NCBI RefSeq assembly: GCF_029846255.1
Contig: NZ_JARVWQ010000002.1
Coordinates: 62,001 to 126,000, forward strand
Origin: Amnibacterium sp. CER49
GTDB lineage: Bacteria; Actinomycetota; Actinomycetes; Actinomycetales; Microbacteriaceae
Reading direction: 5' to 3'
DNA: 64,000 nt
A program made the translations under genes and the position numbers. Below are positions 21,605-31,720 of the stretch, in pieces; position 1 is the stretch's first letter; each line of letters starts with the position of its first letter. Below the pieces are notes generated by a model. It saw only the letters and a program-made list of their open reading frames with translations. It did no database searches and had not been told where the DNA came from.

Positions 21605-24600
21605 ATGACCGACGCCCCCACCCCGCCGCCGTTCTCCGCGCTGCCCGCGGCCACCGGTCTCTACGACCCCGCCGCGGAGCGCGACGCCTGCGGCCTCGCC
21701 ATGGTCGCGACGCTGCGCGGCACCGCGGGGCACGACATCATCGTGCAGGCGCTCGACGCGCTGCGGCACCTCGAGCACCGCGGCGCGGTCGGCTCCGACG
21801 CCGGCACCGGCGACGGCGCGGGCATCATCACGCAGGTGCCCGACGCGTTCCTCCGCGCCGTCGTCCCGTTCGACCTGCCGGAGGCGGGCGCCTACGCCGT
21901 CGGCCTCGGCTTCCTCCCCACCGACGCCCGGGAGCGCAACGCGCTGAAGGCGCGCGTCGCCGAGCTCGCCGACGAGGAGGAGCTCGAGGTGCTCGGCTGG
22001 CGCGCGGTGCCGACCGACGCCTCCGCCATCGGCACCCTCGCCCGTGGCGCGATGCCAGCGTTCGAGCAGCTGTTCGTCGCGTCCACCCGCCGCACCGACG
22101 CGGGCGAGCGGCCGTCGGGCATCGCGCTCGACCGGCAGACGATGCGGCTGCGCAAGCGCGTCGAGCGGGCGCACGGCGCCTACTTCGCGTCGCTGTCGTC
22201 GCGCACGCTCGTCTACAAGGGCATGGTCACGACCCTGCAGCTCGAGCCGTTCTACCCCGACCTCTCCGACGAGCGGTTCGCCTCGACGCTCGCGCTCGTG
22301 CACTCCCGCTACTCGACGAACACGTTCCCGTCGTGGCCGCTCGCGCAGCCGTTCCGCTTCATCGCGCACAACGGCGAGATCAACACGGTGCAGGGCAACC
22401 GCAACTGGATGCGCGCCCGCCAGTCGCAGCTCGAGAGCGACGTGCTCGGCCCGCTCGAGCCGATCCTGCCGATCGTCACCCCCGGCGCGAGCGACTCGGC
22501 CTCGTTCGACGAGGTCGTCGAGCTGCTCGAGCTCGCCGGCCGCAGCCTGCCGCACGCGATCATGATGATGGTGCCCGAGGCGTGGGAGAACCAGCCCGAC
22601 CTCGACCCCGAGCTGCGCGCCTTCTACGAGTACCACTCCGGGATCATGGAGCCGTGGGACGGCCCCGCGGCCATCGTCTTCACCGACGGGACGCTCGTCG
22701 GCGCGACCCTCGACCGCAACGGGCTGCGCCCAGGGCGCTGGCTCACCACGACCGACGGGCTCGTCGTGCTCGCCTCGGAGATCGGCGTGCTCGACATCGA
22801 GCCCGAGCGCATCGCCCGCAAGGGCCGGCTGCGGCCCGGGCGCATGTTCCTCGTCGACACGGCCGAGGGCCGGCTGATCGAGGACGACGAGCTGAAGCGC
22901 GCCCTCGCGTCGTCGGCGCCGTGGGGCGAGTACCTCGAGCAGGCGCGGATCAACCTCGCCGACCTGCCCGAGCGCGAGCACGTCGTGCACACGCCGGCGT
23001 CCGTCGTGCGCCGCCAGCGCACCTTCGGCTACACCGAGGAGGAGATCCGCATCCTCGTCGGGCCGATGGGCGAGACGGGCGCCGAGCCGCTCGGCGCGAT
23101 GGGCTCCGACACCCCGATCGCCGTGCTCTCGAGCCGGCCGCGCCTGCTCTTCGACTACTTCGTGCAGCAGTTCGCCCAGGTGACGAACCCGCCGCTCGAC
23201 TCGATCCGCGAGGAGGTCGTCACCACCCTGCGGCTCGGCCTCGGCCCGGAGCGCAACCTGCTGTCGGCGACGCCGCGGCACGCCCGCCAGGTGGTGCTCG
23301 ACTTCCCGGTCATCGACAACGACGAGCTCGCGAAGCTGCTGCACCTCGACCCGAGGCCCGGCAGCGCCACCACTACCGTGATCCGCGGGCTCTACCGCGT
23401 CGACGCGGGGGAGAAGGCGATGGAGGAGCGCATCGCCGAGATGCGCCGCGAGGTCGACGCCGCCATCGAGCACGGGGCGGAGTACATCGTGCTCTCCGAC
23501 CGCGACTCGACCCGCGAGCTCGCGCCGGTGCCGAGCCTGCTCATGCTGTCGGCGGTGCACCACCACCTCATCCGCCGGCAGAACCGCATGAAGGTCGGTC
23601 TCATCGTCGAGGCGGGCGACGTGCGCGAGGTGCACCACGTCGCGCTGCTCATCGGGTACGGCGCCTCGGCGATCAACCCGTACCTCGCGATGGAGACGGT
23701 CGAGCAGCTCGTCCGCAGCGGCCAGATCACCGGCATCACGCCCGAGAAGGCCGTGAAGAACCTCATCAAGGGGCTCGGCAAGGGCGTGCTGAAGATCATG
23801 TCGAAGATGGGCATCTCGACCGTGTCGTCGTACGCGGCCGCCCAGACCTTCGAAGCCGTGGGCCTCGCGCAGGACTTCGTCGACGACTACTTCACCGGCA
23901 CGACGAGCAAGCTCGGCGGCGTCGGCATGGACGTCATCGCCGCGGAGAGCGCGGCCCGGCATGCGGCCGCGTACCCCGACGAGGACGCCCCGGGCGCGCA
24001 CATGCGCCTCGCCACGGGCGGCGAGTACCAGTGGCGCCGCGGCGGACCGCCGCACCTCTTCAACCCGGAGACGGTGTTCCGCCTGCAGCACGCGACGCGT
24101 GCGCGGCGGTACGACGTGTTCCGCGAGTACACGAAGGCGGTCGACGACCAGTCGGCGCACCTCATGACGCTCCGCGGCCTGTTCCGCTTCGCGCCGACCC
24201 ACCGGCACCCCGTGCCGCTCGACGAGGTCGAGCCCATCGAGTCGATCGTGCAGCGGTTCAACACCGGTGCCATGTCGTACGGCTCCATCAGCAAGGAGGC
24301 GCACGAGACCCTCGCGATCGCGATGAACCGTCTCGGCGCCCGGTCGAACACGGGGGAGGGCGGCGAGGACGTCGACCGGCTGCTCGACCCCGAGCGGCGC
24401 AGCCGCATCAAGCAGGTCGCGTCGGGCCGCTTCGGCGTGACGAGCATGTACCTGAGCCACGCCGACGACATCCAGATCAAGATGGCGCAGGGCGCGAAGC
24501 CCGGCGAGGGCGGTCAGCTGCCGCCGCAGAAGATGTACCCCTGGATCGCGCGCACGCGGCACTCGACCGCGGGCGTCGGGCTCATCTCGCCGCCGCCGCA

Positions 24601-26182
24601 CCACGACATCTACTCGATCGAGGACCTGAAGCAGCTGATCTTCGACCTGAAGCGGGCGAACCCGTCGGCACGCGTGCACGTGAAGCTCGTCTCCCAGTCG
24701 GGCATCGGCGCGGTCGCGGCCGGCGTGACGAAGGCGAAGGCCGACGTCGTGCTCGTCTCCGGCCACGACGGCGGCACGGGCGCGAGCCCGCTCAACTCGC
24801 TGAAGCACGCCGGCACCCCCTGGGAGCTCGGCCTCGCCGAGACGCAGCAGACGCTCATGCTGAACGGGCTGCGCGACCGGGTGACCGTGCAGGTCGACGG
24901 GCAGATGAAGTCCGGGCGCGACGTGCTCGTCGCCGCGCTGCTCGGGGCCGAGGAGTTCGGCTTCGCGACGGCGCCGCTCGTGGTCTCGGGCTGCATCATG
25001 ATGCGCGTCTGCCACCTCGACACCTGCCCCGTGGGCGTCGCGACGCAGAACCCCGAGCTGCGGGCCCGGTTCTCCGGCAAGCCCGAGTTCGTCGTGAACT
25101 TCTTCGAGTTCATCGCGCAGGAGGTGCGCGAGCTGCTCGCCCAGCTCGGCTACCGCTCGCTCGACGAGGTGATCGGGCGCCGCGAGCTGCTCGACGTCGA
25201 CGCGGCGATCGAGCACTGGAAGGCGTCGGGCATGGACCTGACCCCGATCCTCGTCGGGCCGACGTTCGCCGACGACGAGGCCCGCACGCGCCGGGTCGGC
25301 CAGGACCACGAGCTCGACGAGCACTTCGACACCGTGCTGCTGCACAAGGCCGCGGAGGTGCTCAGGCACGGGGGCCGCGTCGAGATCGACCTGCCCGTGA
25401 AGAACACGGAGCGCGCGGTCGGCACGATGCTCGGCCACCACCTCACCATGCGCCACGGCGAGCACGGCCTGCCGTCCGGCTCGATCGACGTCACCCTGCG
25501 CGGCAGCGCCGGGCAGTCGTTCGGCGCGTTCCTGCCCGCCGGCATCACGCTGCGGCTCATCGGCGACAGCAACGACTACCTCGGCAAGGGCCTCTCCGGC
25601 GGCGAGATCGTCGTGCGCCCGCACCCCGACGCGGCCTTCGCGGCCGAGGAGAACGTGATCGCCGGCAACGTGATCGGCTACGGCGCCACGCAGGGCACGA
25701 TGTTCATCAGCGGCATCGTCGGTGAGCGCTTCCTCGTGCGGAACTCCGGCGCCACCGCCGTCGTCGAGGGCGTCGGCGACCATGCGCTCGAGTACATGAC
25801 CGGCGGGCTCGCGGTGATCCTCGGCGCCACCGGCCGCAACCTCGGTGCGGGCATGTCGGGCGGCACCGCCTACGTGCACGGGCTCCGTGAGGCCGACGTG
25901 AACCAGGGGGCGCTCACCGCGCACGAGCTCGATCTGCTGCCGCTCGGCTCCGCGGACGAGGAGATCCTCCGCGACCTGCTCGAGCGCCACGTCCAGCTCA
26001 CCGGGTCGGCGCTCGCCGCCCGGATGCTGGAGGACTTCGCCGCCACCGCCGCGGCGTTCGTGAAGGTGCTGCCCCGCAACTACGCCGCCGTCCTCGAGAC
26101 CCGGGCCCGCGCCGCCGACGAGGGGCTCGACCCCGACGGCGACGTCGTGTGGGGCCGGATCCTCCAGGCGACGAACGGCTGA
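21605..26182 (+). CDS. gltB: Glutamate synthase large subunit
   Basis: NADPH glutamate synthase alpha chain, which with GltD turns 2-oxoglutarate and glutamine into two glutamates. The 1,525-residue protein is full length. The class II amidotransferase nucleophile is C29 ([11 protein letters not shown]), exposed after removal of a 28-residue propeptide. The central and FMN-binding domains follow, with [22 protein letters not shown] and [12 protein letters not shown]. The 3Fe-4S cluster cysteines lie in [15 protein letters not shown], and the C-terminal beta-helix repeats ([13 protein letters not shown]) end the protein. Preceded by AGGAGG; gltD follows after 13 bases. Confidence 0.97.
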   Translation: MTDAPTPPPFSALPAATGLYDPAAERDACGLAMVATLRGTAGHDIIVQALDALRHLEHRGAVGSDAGTGDGAGIITQVPDAFLRAVVPFDLPEAGAYAVGLGFLPTDARERNALKARVAELADEEELEVLGWRAVPTDASAIGTLARGAMPAFEQLFVASTRRTDAGERPSGIALDRQTMRLRKRVERAHGAYFASLSSRTLVYKGMVTTLQLEPFYPDLSDERFASTLALVHSRYSTNTFPSWPLAQPFRFIAHNGEINTVQGNRNWMRARQSQLESDVLGPLEPILPIVTPGASDSASFDEVVELLELAGRSLPHAIMMMVPEAWENQPDLDPELRAFYEYHSGIMEPWDGPAAIVFTDGTLVGATLDRNGLRPGRWLTTTDGLVVLASEIGVLDIEPERIARKGRLRPGRMFLVDTAEGRLIEDDELKRALASSAPWGEYLEQARINLADLPEREHVVHTPASVVRRQRTFGYTEEEIRILVGPMGETGAEPLGAMGSDTPIAVLSSRPRLLFDYFVQQFAQVTNPPLDSIREEVVTTLRLGLGPERNLLSATPRHARQVVLDFPVIDNDELAKLLHLDPRPGSATTTVIRGLYRVDAGEKAMEERIAEMRREVDAAIEHGAEYIVLSDRDSTRELAPVPSLLMLSAVHHHLIRRQNRMKVGLIVEAGDVREVHHVALLIGYGASAINPYLAMETVEQLVRSGQITGITPEKAVKNLIKGLGKGVLKIMSKMGISTVSSYAAAQTFEAVGLAQDFVDDYFTGTTSKLGGVGMDVIAAESAARHAAAYPDEDAPGAHMRLATGGEYQWRRGGPPHLFNPETVFRLQHATRARRYDVFREYTKAVDDQSAHLMTLRGLFRFAPTHRHPVPLDEVEPIESIVQRFNTGAMSYGSISKEAHETLAIAMNRLGARSNTGEGGEDVDRLLDPERRSRIKQVASGRFGVTSMYLSHADDIQIKMAQGAKPGEGGQLPPQKMYPWIARTRHSTAGVGLISPPPHHDIYSIEDLKQLIFDLKRANPSARVHVKLVSQSGIGAVAAGVTKAKADVVLVSGHDGGTGASPLNSLKHAGTPWELGLAETQQTLMLNGLRDRVTVQVDGQMKSGRDVLVAALLGAEEFGFATAPLVVSGCIMMRVCHLDTCPVGVATQNPELRARFSGKPEFVVNFFEFIAQEVRELLAQLGYRSLDEVIGRRELLDVDAAIEHWKASGMDLTPILVGPTFADDEARTRRVGQDHELDEHFDTVLLHKAAEVLRHGGRVEIDLPVKNTERAVGTMLGHHLTMRHGEHGLPSGSIDVTLRGSAGQSFGAFLPAGITLRLIGDSNDYLGKGLSGGEIVVRPHPDAAFAAEENVIAGNVIGYGATQGTMFISGIVGERFLVRNSGATAVVEGVGDHALEYMTGGLAVILGATGRNLGAGMSGGTAYVHGLREADVNQGALTAHELDLLPLGSADEEILRDLLERHVQLTGSALAARMLEDFAATAAAFVKVLPRNYAAVLETRARAADEGLDPDGDVVWGRILQATNG

Positions 26183-26195
26183 GGCAGGAGACGAC

Positions 26196-27653
26196 ATGGT
26201 CGACCACAAGGGCTTCCTGAAGACCCGCGAGCGCGAGCTGCCGCCCCGGCGTCCGGTGTCCGTGCGCCTGATGGACTGGAAGGAGGTGTACGAGTCGCAG
26301 GAGCGGGGCGTGCTCCGCCGCCAGGCCGGCCGCTGCATGGACTGCGGCATCCCCTTCTGCCACTCCGGCTGCCCGCTCGGGAACCTCATCCCCGAGTGGA
26401 ACGACCTCGTGCAGCGCGGGGACATGCGGCAGGCGATCGAGCGCCTGCACGCCACGAACAACTTTCCCGAGTTCACGGGCACCCTCTGTCCGGCCCCGTG
26501 CGAGTCGTCGTGCGTCCTCGGCATCAACCAGCCCGCGGTCACGATCAAGCAGGTCGAGCTCTCGATCATCGACGAGGCGTTCGAGCGCGGCTGGGTCGAG
26601 CCGCACCCGCCGCAGCGGCTCACCGGCAAGACCGTCGCCGTCGTCGGCTCCGGCCCCGCCGGCCTCGCCGCGGCGCAGCAGCTCACCCGCGCCGGGCACA
26701 CCGTCGCGGTGTTCGAGCGCGACGACCGCATCGGCGGCCTGCTGCGCTACGGCATCCCCGAGTTCAAGATGGAGAAGGCGCGGCTCGACCAGCGGCTGAA
26801 CCAGATGATCGCGGAGGGCACCCGGTTCCGCGCGGGCGTCGAGATCGGCGTCGACCTGCCATGGGACGAGCTGCGGCGCCGCTATGACGCGGTGGTCGTC
26901 GCCACCGGCGCGCCGGTGGCACGCGACCTGCCCATCCCCGGCCGCGACCTCGACGGTGTCCACTTCGCCATGGAGTACCTCACGCAGGCGAACAAGGCCG
27001 TCGCGGGCGACGAGGTGCCGGGGCAGATCACCGCCGAGGACCGCGACGTCGTCGTGATCGGCGGCGGCGACACCGGCGCCGACTGCATCGGCACCGCGCA
27101 CCGGCAGGGCGCGCGCAGCGTCACGAACCTCGCCATCGGCAAGCAGCCGCCGCTCACGCGGAGCGACGCGCAGCCCTGGCCGATGGTGCCCACGGTGTAC
27201 GAGGTCGCGAGCGCGCACGAGGAGGGCGGCCGGCGCGAGTTCCTCGCCTCGACCGTCGAGTTCCTCGCCGACGAATCGGGCCGCGTGAACGCCCTCCGGG
27301 TCGCGGAGACCGAGTACGTCGACGGCCGCCGCGTGCCGAAGGCCGGCACCGAGCGGGTCCTGCCCGCCGACCTCGTGCTGCTCGCCCTCGGCTTCACCGG
27401 GCCGGAGCGGGACCTGCTCGACGCGCAGCTCGGGCTCGCCTTCGACGAGCGCGGCAACGTCGGCCGCCGATCCGACTACCAGACGAACGAGCCCGGCGTG
27501 TTCGTCGCCGGCGACGCCGGCCGCGGCCAGTCGCTCATCGTCTGGGCGATCGCCGAGGGCCGCAGCGTCGCCGCGGCCGTCGACGCCTACCTCGAGGGCG
27601 AGACGGCGCTGCCCGCGCCGGTCGCCCCCACCGACCGGGCGCTCACGCTCTGA
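26196..27653 (+). CDS. gltD: Glutamate synthase small subunit
   Basis: FAD- and NADPH-dependent beta chain that feeds electrons to GltB. The 485 residues include the N-terminal Fe-S cysteines (CMDCGIPFCHSGCPLGN, then CPAPCESSCVLG), the FAD-binding VVGSGPAGLAAAQQL, the NADPH-binding VIGGGDTGADC and the C-terminal FVAGDAGRGQSLIVWAI. Directly follows gltB and is surely in the same operon. An inverted repeat 12 bases after the stop may end transcription. Confidence 0.97.
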   Translation: MVDHKGFLKTRERELPPRRPVSVRLMDWKEVYESQERGVLRRQAGRCMDCGIPFCHSGCPLGNLIPEWNDLVQRGDMRQAIERLHATNNFPEFTGTLCPAPCESSCVLGINQPAVTIKQVELSIIDEAFERGWVEPHPPQRLTGKTVAVVGSGPAGLAAAQQLTRAGHTVAVFERDDRIGGLLRYGIPEFKMEKARLDQRLNQMIAEGTRFRAGVEIGVDLPWDELRRRYDAVVVATGAPVARDLPIPGRDLDGVHFAMEYLTQANKAVAGDEVPGQITAEDRDVVVIGGGDTGADCIGTAHRQGARSVTNLAIGKQPPLTRSDAQPWPMVPTVYEVASAHEEGGRREFLASTVEFLADESGRVNALRVAETEYVDGRRVPKAGTERVLPADLVLLALGFTGPERDLLDAQLGLAFDERGNVGRRSDYQTNEPGVFVAGDAGRGQSLIVWAIAEGRSVAAAVDAYLEGETALPAPVAPTDRALTL

Positions 27654-27664
27654 CCGACCCCCTC

Positions 27665-27697
27665 GGAGGCGGGCGCGGCGCGAGGGCCCCCGCCTCC
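27665..27697 (+). terminator. Possible terminator after gltD
   Basis: Nine-base arms GGAGGCGGG and CCCGCCTCC enclose a 15-base loop directly after gltD. No T-tract or GTCGTT tail follows, so the call is weak. Confidence 0.35.
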
Positions 27698-27743
27698 GCG
27701 GGCCCTGCGGCGGCCGCCGTCGGGACCGGGGTCCGGAGCGCAC

Positions 27744-27749
27744 TAGCCT
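27744..27749 (+). promoter_or_regulatory. Putative -10 box of pyk
   Basis: TAGCCT lies 40 bases upstream of the pyk ATG at 27790, giving a leader of about 33 nt with ribosome site GAAGGAAG. Confidence 0.4.
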
Positions 27750-27789
27750 CTTCAGGGCAATCACGAAGGAAGCGGGGGACCACCCACCG

Positions 27790-29241
27790 ATGAGACGCGC
27801 GAAGATCGTCGCCACGCTCGGTCCGGCCACGTCGAGCTACGAGCAGATCCGGGCCGTCATCGACGCCGGCGTCGACGTGGCCCGCATGAACCTCAGCCAC
27901 GGCAGCTACGAGGTGCACGAGGGGGTCTACCGCGAGGTGCGACGCGCCTCCGACGACTCCGGCCGCGCCGTGGCCGTGCTCGTCGACCTGCAGGGGCCGA
28001 AGATCCGGCTCGCCCGGTTCAAGGACGGCCCGCAGGAGCTCGCCGAGGGCGACGTCTTCACGATCACGACCGAGGACGTCCCCGGCACGAAGGACGTCTG
28101 CGGCACCACCTTCAAGGGGCTGCCGCAGGACGTGAAGCCCGGCGACCCGCTGCTCATCGACGACGGGCGCGTGCGGGTGAAGGTGCTCGACACCGACGGC
28201 GTGCGCGTGCGCACCGAGGTCGTCGTCGGCGGCACCGTGTCGAACAACAAGGGCATCAACCTCCCGGGCGTCGCCGTGAACGTGCCGGCGCTCAGCGAGA
28301 AGGACGAGGCCGACCTGCGCTGGGGCCTCCGCCTCGGTGCCGACCTCATCGCCCTCTCCTTCGTCCGCAGCCCCGACGACGTCGTGCGCGTGCGCGAGAT
28401 CATGGACGAGGAGGGCCGGCGCATCCCGGTCATCGCCAAGATCGAGAAGCCGCAGGCCGTCGACAACCTCGAGGCGATCATCGACACGTTCGACGGCGTC
28501 ATGGTCGCCCGCGGCGACCTCGGCGTCGAGCTGCCGCTCGAGGCCGTGCCGATCGTGCAGAAGGAGGCGTGCGAGATCTCGCGGCGCCTCGCGAAGCCGG
28601 TGATCGTCGCCACGCAGATGCTCGAGTCGATGATCTCGTCGCCCGTGCCGACTCGAGCGGAGACCTCCGACGTCGCGAACGCCGTGCTCGACGGCGCCGA
28701 CGCGGTGATGCTCTCCGGCGAGACGAGCGTGGGGGAGTACCCCGTCACCACCGTGAAGACGATGGCGCGCATCATCCAGTCGACCGAGGAGCACGGGCTC
28801 GACCGCATCCTGCCGCTCGGCACGAAGCCGCGCACCCAGGGCGGTGCGATCACGCTGGCCGCCGCCGAGGTGGCCGACTTCGTGAACGCGAAGTTCCTCT
28901 GCGTCTTCACCGAGTCGGGCGACTCCGTGCGCCGCATGGTGCGCCTGCGCTCGCAGATCCCGGTGCTCGCGTTCACCCCGGAGCCGGGCATCCGCTCGCG
29001 CCTCGCGCTCAGCTGGGGCGTCGAGACGTTCCTCGTGCCGCGCGTGACGACGACGGACGAGCTGATGCACCAGGTCGACGACGTGCTGCTCAGCATCGGG
29101 CGCGTCGCCCGCGGCGAGAAGGTGGTCGTGATCGCCGGATCGCCTCCCGGCATCTCCGGCTCGACGAACGACATGCGCGTCCACATCATGGGTGACGCGA
29201 TCGGCGGGGCCGCCCCCGCCTACCAGCAGTTCCGGGGCTGA
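27790..29241 (+). CDS. pyk: Pyruvate kinase
   Basis: Last step of glycolysis, phosphoenolpyruvate + ADP to pyruvate + ATP. The 483-residue protein starts with MRRAKIVATLGPAT, has the substrate loop MNLSHGSYEVH, VDLQGPKIR, the catalytic lysine motif IPVIAKIEKPQAV, MVARGDLGVELP, and the C-terminal allosteric domain with FTESGDSVRRMVRLR. Full length. It has its own promoter-like -10 and a strong terminator after the stop, so it is probably monocistronic. Confidence 0.97.
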   Translation: MRRAKIVATLGPATSSYEQIRAVIDAGVDVARMNLSHGSYEVHEGVYREVRRASDDSGRAVAVLVDLQGPKIRLARFKDGPQELAEGDVFTITTEDVPGTKDVCGTTFKGLPQDVKPGDPLLIDDGRVRVKVLDTDGVRVRTEVVVGGTVSNNKGINLPGVAVNVPALSEKDEADLRWGLRLGADLIALSFVRSPDDVVRVREIMDEEGRRIPVIAKIEKPQAVDNLEAIIDTFDGVMVARGDLGVELPLEAVPIVQKEACEISRRLAKPVIVATQMLESMISSPVPTRAETSDVANAVLDGADAVMLSGETSVGEYPVTTVKTMARIIQSTEEHGLDRILPLGTKPRTQGGAITLAAAEVADFVNAKFLCVFTESGDSVRRMVRLRSQIPVLAFTPEPGIRSRLALSWGVETFLVPRVTTTDELMHQVDDVLLSIGRVARGEKVVVIAGSPPGISGSTNDMRVHIMGDAIGGAAPAYQQFRG

Positions 29242-29250
29242 GCCCCACCG

Positions 29251-29287
29251 GGCCGGTCCGCCTCGCGGCGGGCCGGCCTTCGTCGTT
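29251..29287 (+). terminator. Intrinsic-type terminator of pyk
   Basis: Twelve-base arms (29251-29262 and 29267-29278), paired except for one G-U wobble, around loop TCGC, followed by TTCGTCGTT rather than a T-tract. Confidence 0.75.
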
Positions 29288-29325
29288 CCATCGGCGTCGC
29301 GAAGGCCGGCCCCAGGCTGCCCGCC

Positions 29326-29331
29326 TACCGT
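29326..29331 (+). promoter_or_regulatory. -10 box of the zinc-ribbon gene, probable leaderless start
   Basis: TACCGT ends six bases before GTG 29338, with no ribosome site between. Confidence 0.45.
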
Positions 29332-29337
29332 GACGGG

Positions 29338-29496
29338 GTGCCACGGGCTTCGATGACCCCGCCGGTCGCGTGCCCCTTCTGCGACATGCCGATCGACCTG
29401 GCGGGTGTGCGCGAGGGCGTTGCGATCGTCTGCCCGTGGTGCGACGCGGTCGGTGTGCTCGTGGCGGGGCGGTCCGTGCTCCGGGTCATGCGCTGA
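29338..29496 (+). CDS. Small zinc-ribbon protein, unknown function
   Basis: A 52-residue reading frame with two CPxC knuckles (ACPFCDMPIDLAG and VCPWCDAVGVLV) 18 residues apart, the classic spacing of a rubredoxin-like or Zn-ribbon fold. It starts at GTG six bases after a TACCGT -10 box; an in-frame ATG five codons on is an alternative. It follows the pyk terminator and precedes a secreted protein gene. I do not recognise the family; metal binding is inferred from the cysteine pattern only. Confidence 0.6.
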   Translation: MPRASMTPPVACPFCDMPIDLAGVREGVAIVCPWCDAVGVLVAGRSVLRVMR

Positions 29497-29585
29497 CGCT
29501 GCGTATCGATCCGGTGCTCGCCGTCGCCGACGCCGTCGGTCGCGTACGGTTGCCTCCCATCGCCCGCCGTCGCAAGGAGTCCGCC

Positions 29586-30035
29586 ATGCCCAGGACCGTT
29601 CCCCTCGCCGCCGCCGGCCTCGGCGTCGCCGCTGCGCTCACCGCCGTCCTCGCCGCGCCGGCCGTGGCGGCCACGACCGGCGGGGCCTCGGTGACGCACT
29701 ACTCCTCGTGCGACCCGCTCTTCGCCGACTACGTCGACTGCGCGGTGATCCACGGGACGACGAACACCGTGCAGACGCCGAGCGGCAACCTGATCGTGCA
29801 GCTCAACCAGCGCTACTCGAACACGATCAGCCAGGGCGCGACCGTCGTGAGCACCGACTCCGGCGCGATCCACTCCTCCTCCGTGATCTCGATCGCGACC
29901 CAGACGACCAAGGTGCAGCGGTCGATCTCGCTCGGCTCCCAGAACGTCGGCGGACGGACGTGCACGATCGGCGTGCGCTACCACGTCACGGCGAACGGGG
30001 TGCAGTTCGACTCCACGTCGACCGTCTGCAGCTGA
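29586..30035 (+). CDS. Small secreted protein, unknown function
   Basis: A 149-residue protein with a clear signal peptide: basic start MPRTV, hydrophobic core to about residue 28 and cleavage after APAVAA. The mature part of about 120 residues is Ser/Thr-rich with four cysteines in two groups (SSCDPLFADYVDC near the N-terminus, TCTIG and the C-terminal VCS), consistent with two disulfides. ATG 29586 follows AAGGAG at 29574, and a TACGGT -10 box lies at 29545. The fold looks beta-rich; no family is recognised. Confidence 0.75.
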   Translation: MPRTVPLAAAGLGVAAALTAVLAAPAVAATTGGASVTHYSSCDPLFADYVDCAVIHGTTNTVQTPSGNLIVQLNQRYSNTISQGATVVSTDSGAIHSSSVISIATQTTKVQRSISLGSQNVGGRTCTIGVRYHVTANGVQFDSTSTVCS

Positions 30036-30168
30036 GCACTCGGCGGTCCCCGACCCCGGGCACCAGAGGCTTCGGTCCCTGATCTGCGTTCGGACCGGCC
30101 CGGAACGAGCCGAGGAATCCCAGGTCCGTGCCCGGAAATGGGGGCGTTGCGCTCCGCGCCCGCGTGCT

Positions 30169-30174
30169 TAGACT
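30169..30174 (+). promoter_or_regulatory. Promoter of the histidine kinase operon
   Basis: TAGACT with TTGCGC 17 bases upstream (30146-30151) makes the best -35/-10 pair I saw in the window. The leader to ATG 30242 is about 60 nt and contains a short hairpin, CTCCGC at 30186-30191 with GCGGAG at 30200-30205. Confidence 0.55.
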
Positions 30175-30241
30175 GCGGACTGCCCCTCCGCTCCCGAAGG
30201 CGGAGCGCCGTCGACCCAACGGCGTTCCCGGGGCAGTACCC

Positions 30242-31720
30242 ATGCTGGAAGACACGATGGCGTCCCCCCGCCTCCTTCTGCAGCACCGGCAGCCCTCCGG
30301 TGAGCAACGCGACTGGATCGCGCCCGCGGCCCGCGCAGCGGCGACGCACCCTGCCGTCCCGACGGTGGCCGCAGGCCTCGTCGGCGCCGGTCTGACCGCG
30401 GCGATCCTCGCGTTCGGCGGACTCGCGGCCGGTCACCGCAGCGGCACCGGCAGCGTCGTGCTGAACACCATCGACGGCTGCGTCGCCCTGCTCGTCGCGT
30501 ACCTCGCGCACGGCCGCTACCTCCGCGAGCGGCACCTGCGGGATCGCCTGATGGCGCACGGCCTCGCCCTGCTCGGCGTCACGGCGCTGCTGCTGCCGAA
30601 CCTCAGCCGCCTGCTCGGGCTCGCCGATGTGCACGGCGCCGACATCTGGACGAGCGCGGCGGTGCGGTTCACGGCCGCGCTGCTCATCGCGGGCGGTGCC
30701 CTCGCCGGCACCGTGCAGCGTCGGGTGCTCGCTCCCCGCCTCGTGTCCACGATCGGCCCGGTCGTGATGGTCCTGCTCGTGTTCGTGCTCGTGCACCTCG
30801 CCGCCCCCGCGCTGCCCGATCCGCTGGTGCCGACTCCCGCCGGCTTCCCCGGGGTGCCCGAGCTCGTGGCGTCGGGACCGTTCGCGGTGCTCCAGCTCGC
30901 GGCGGCGACCGGCTTCGCTCTCGCGGCCGTCGCCTTTGCGAGCCGCGCGACCGATGACGTCTTCGTGCGGCTGCTGGGACCGGCGTTCGCGTTCGGTACC
31001 TTCGCGCTCGTCAACTACGCGCTCTTCCCGTCCATCTACAGCGACTGGCTGTCCGCCGGCGACGTGCTCCGCACCGTCTGCTACCTGCTGCTCCTCGTGG
31101 GTGCCGTGCTCGAGATCCGCCGCTACTGGACCGTCCGCACCGAGGCGGCAGTGCTGCAGGACCGCCGCCGCCTCGCCCGTGAGATCCACGACGGCGTCGT
31201 CCAGGAGATCGTCTACATCCGCATGGAGAGCCAGGCGATGCTGCCGGAGCACGGTGCGGCGCACCGCCTGCTCGACGCCTGCGACCGGGCCCTCGACGAG
31301 GCGCGCGACGCGGTGCACGCGCTCGCGACCACGCACGACGAGCGCTTCGAGCGGCAGCTGCAGCGCGCCGCGCACGATCTCTCGCGCCGGTTCGACGTGT
31401 CCGTCGTGGTCGCGACCCACGCGCACGTCGACGTCTCGGCCGAGCAGCAGCACGCGCTCATCCGCATCGTCCGCGAGGCGATCTCGAACGCCGCCCGCCA
31501 CGGGCGCGCGCGGCGGATCGACGTGCGGCTTGACCGGCACGACGACCAGCGCGTGCTCTCCGTGGTCGACGACGGCGCGGGATTCGACATCGCGGCGGCC
31601 GCCGCGACCGCGGGCGGCTACGGCCTGACGAGCATGCGCGAGCGTGCCGAAGCGCTCCCCGGCACCTTGACCATGCGGTCCACCGCGGGTGCCGGCACGA
31701 CTGTGGAGGTGACCTGGTGA
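30242..31720 (+). CDS. Membrane sensor histidine kinase (HisKA_3 / NarL-type pair)
   Basis: A 492-residue two-component sensor. Six to eight hydrophobic spans fill the first about 300 residues, with no sizeable extracellular loop, so the signal may be sensed in the membrane. The dimerisation domain has the phospho-acceptor motif LAREIHDGVVQEI, and the ATP-binding domain shows IVREAISNAARHG, VVDDGAGFD and GYGLTSMRERAEAL. ATG 30242 is used; ATG 30257, five codons later, has a better GGAAG spacing. The stop overlaps the response regulator GTG (GTGA), so the two form a cognate pair. The signal is unknown. Confidence 0.9.
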   Translation: MLEDTMASPRLLLQHRQPSGEQRDWIAPAARAAATHPAVPTVAAGLVGAGLTAAILAFGGLAAGHRSGTGSVVLNTIDGCVALLVAYLAHGRYLRERHLRDRLMAHGLALLGVTALLLPNLSRLLGLADVHGADIWTSAAVRFTAALLIAGGALAGTVQRRVLAPRLVSTIGPVVMVLLVFVLVHLAAPALPDPLVPTPAGFPGVPELVASGPFAVLQLAAATGFALAAVAFASRATDDVFVRLLGPAFAFGTFALVNYALFPSIYSDWLSAGDVLRTVCYLLLLVGAVLEIRRYWTVRTEAAVLQDRRRLAREIHDGVVQEIVYIRMESQAMLPEHGAAHRLLDACDRALDEARDAVHALATTHDERFERQLQRAAHDLSRRFDVSVVVATHAHVDVSAEQQHALIRIVREAISNAARHGRARRIDVRLDRHDDQRVLSVVDDGAGFDIAAAAATAGGYGLTSMRERAEALPGTLTMRSTAGAGTTVEVTW

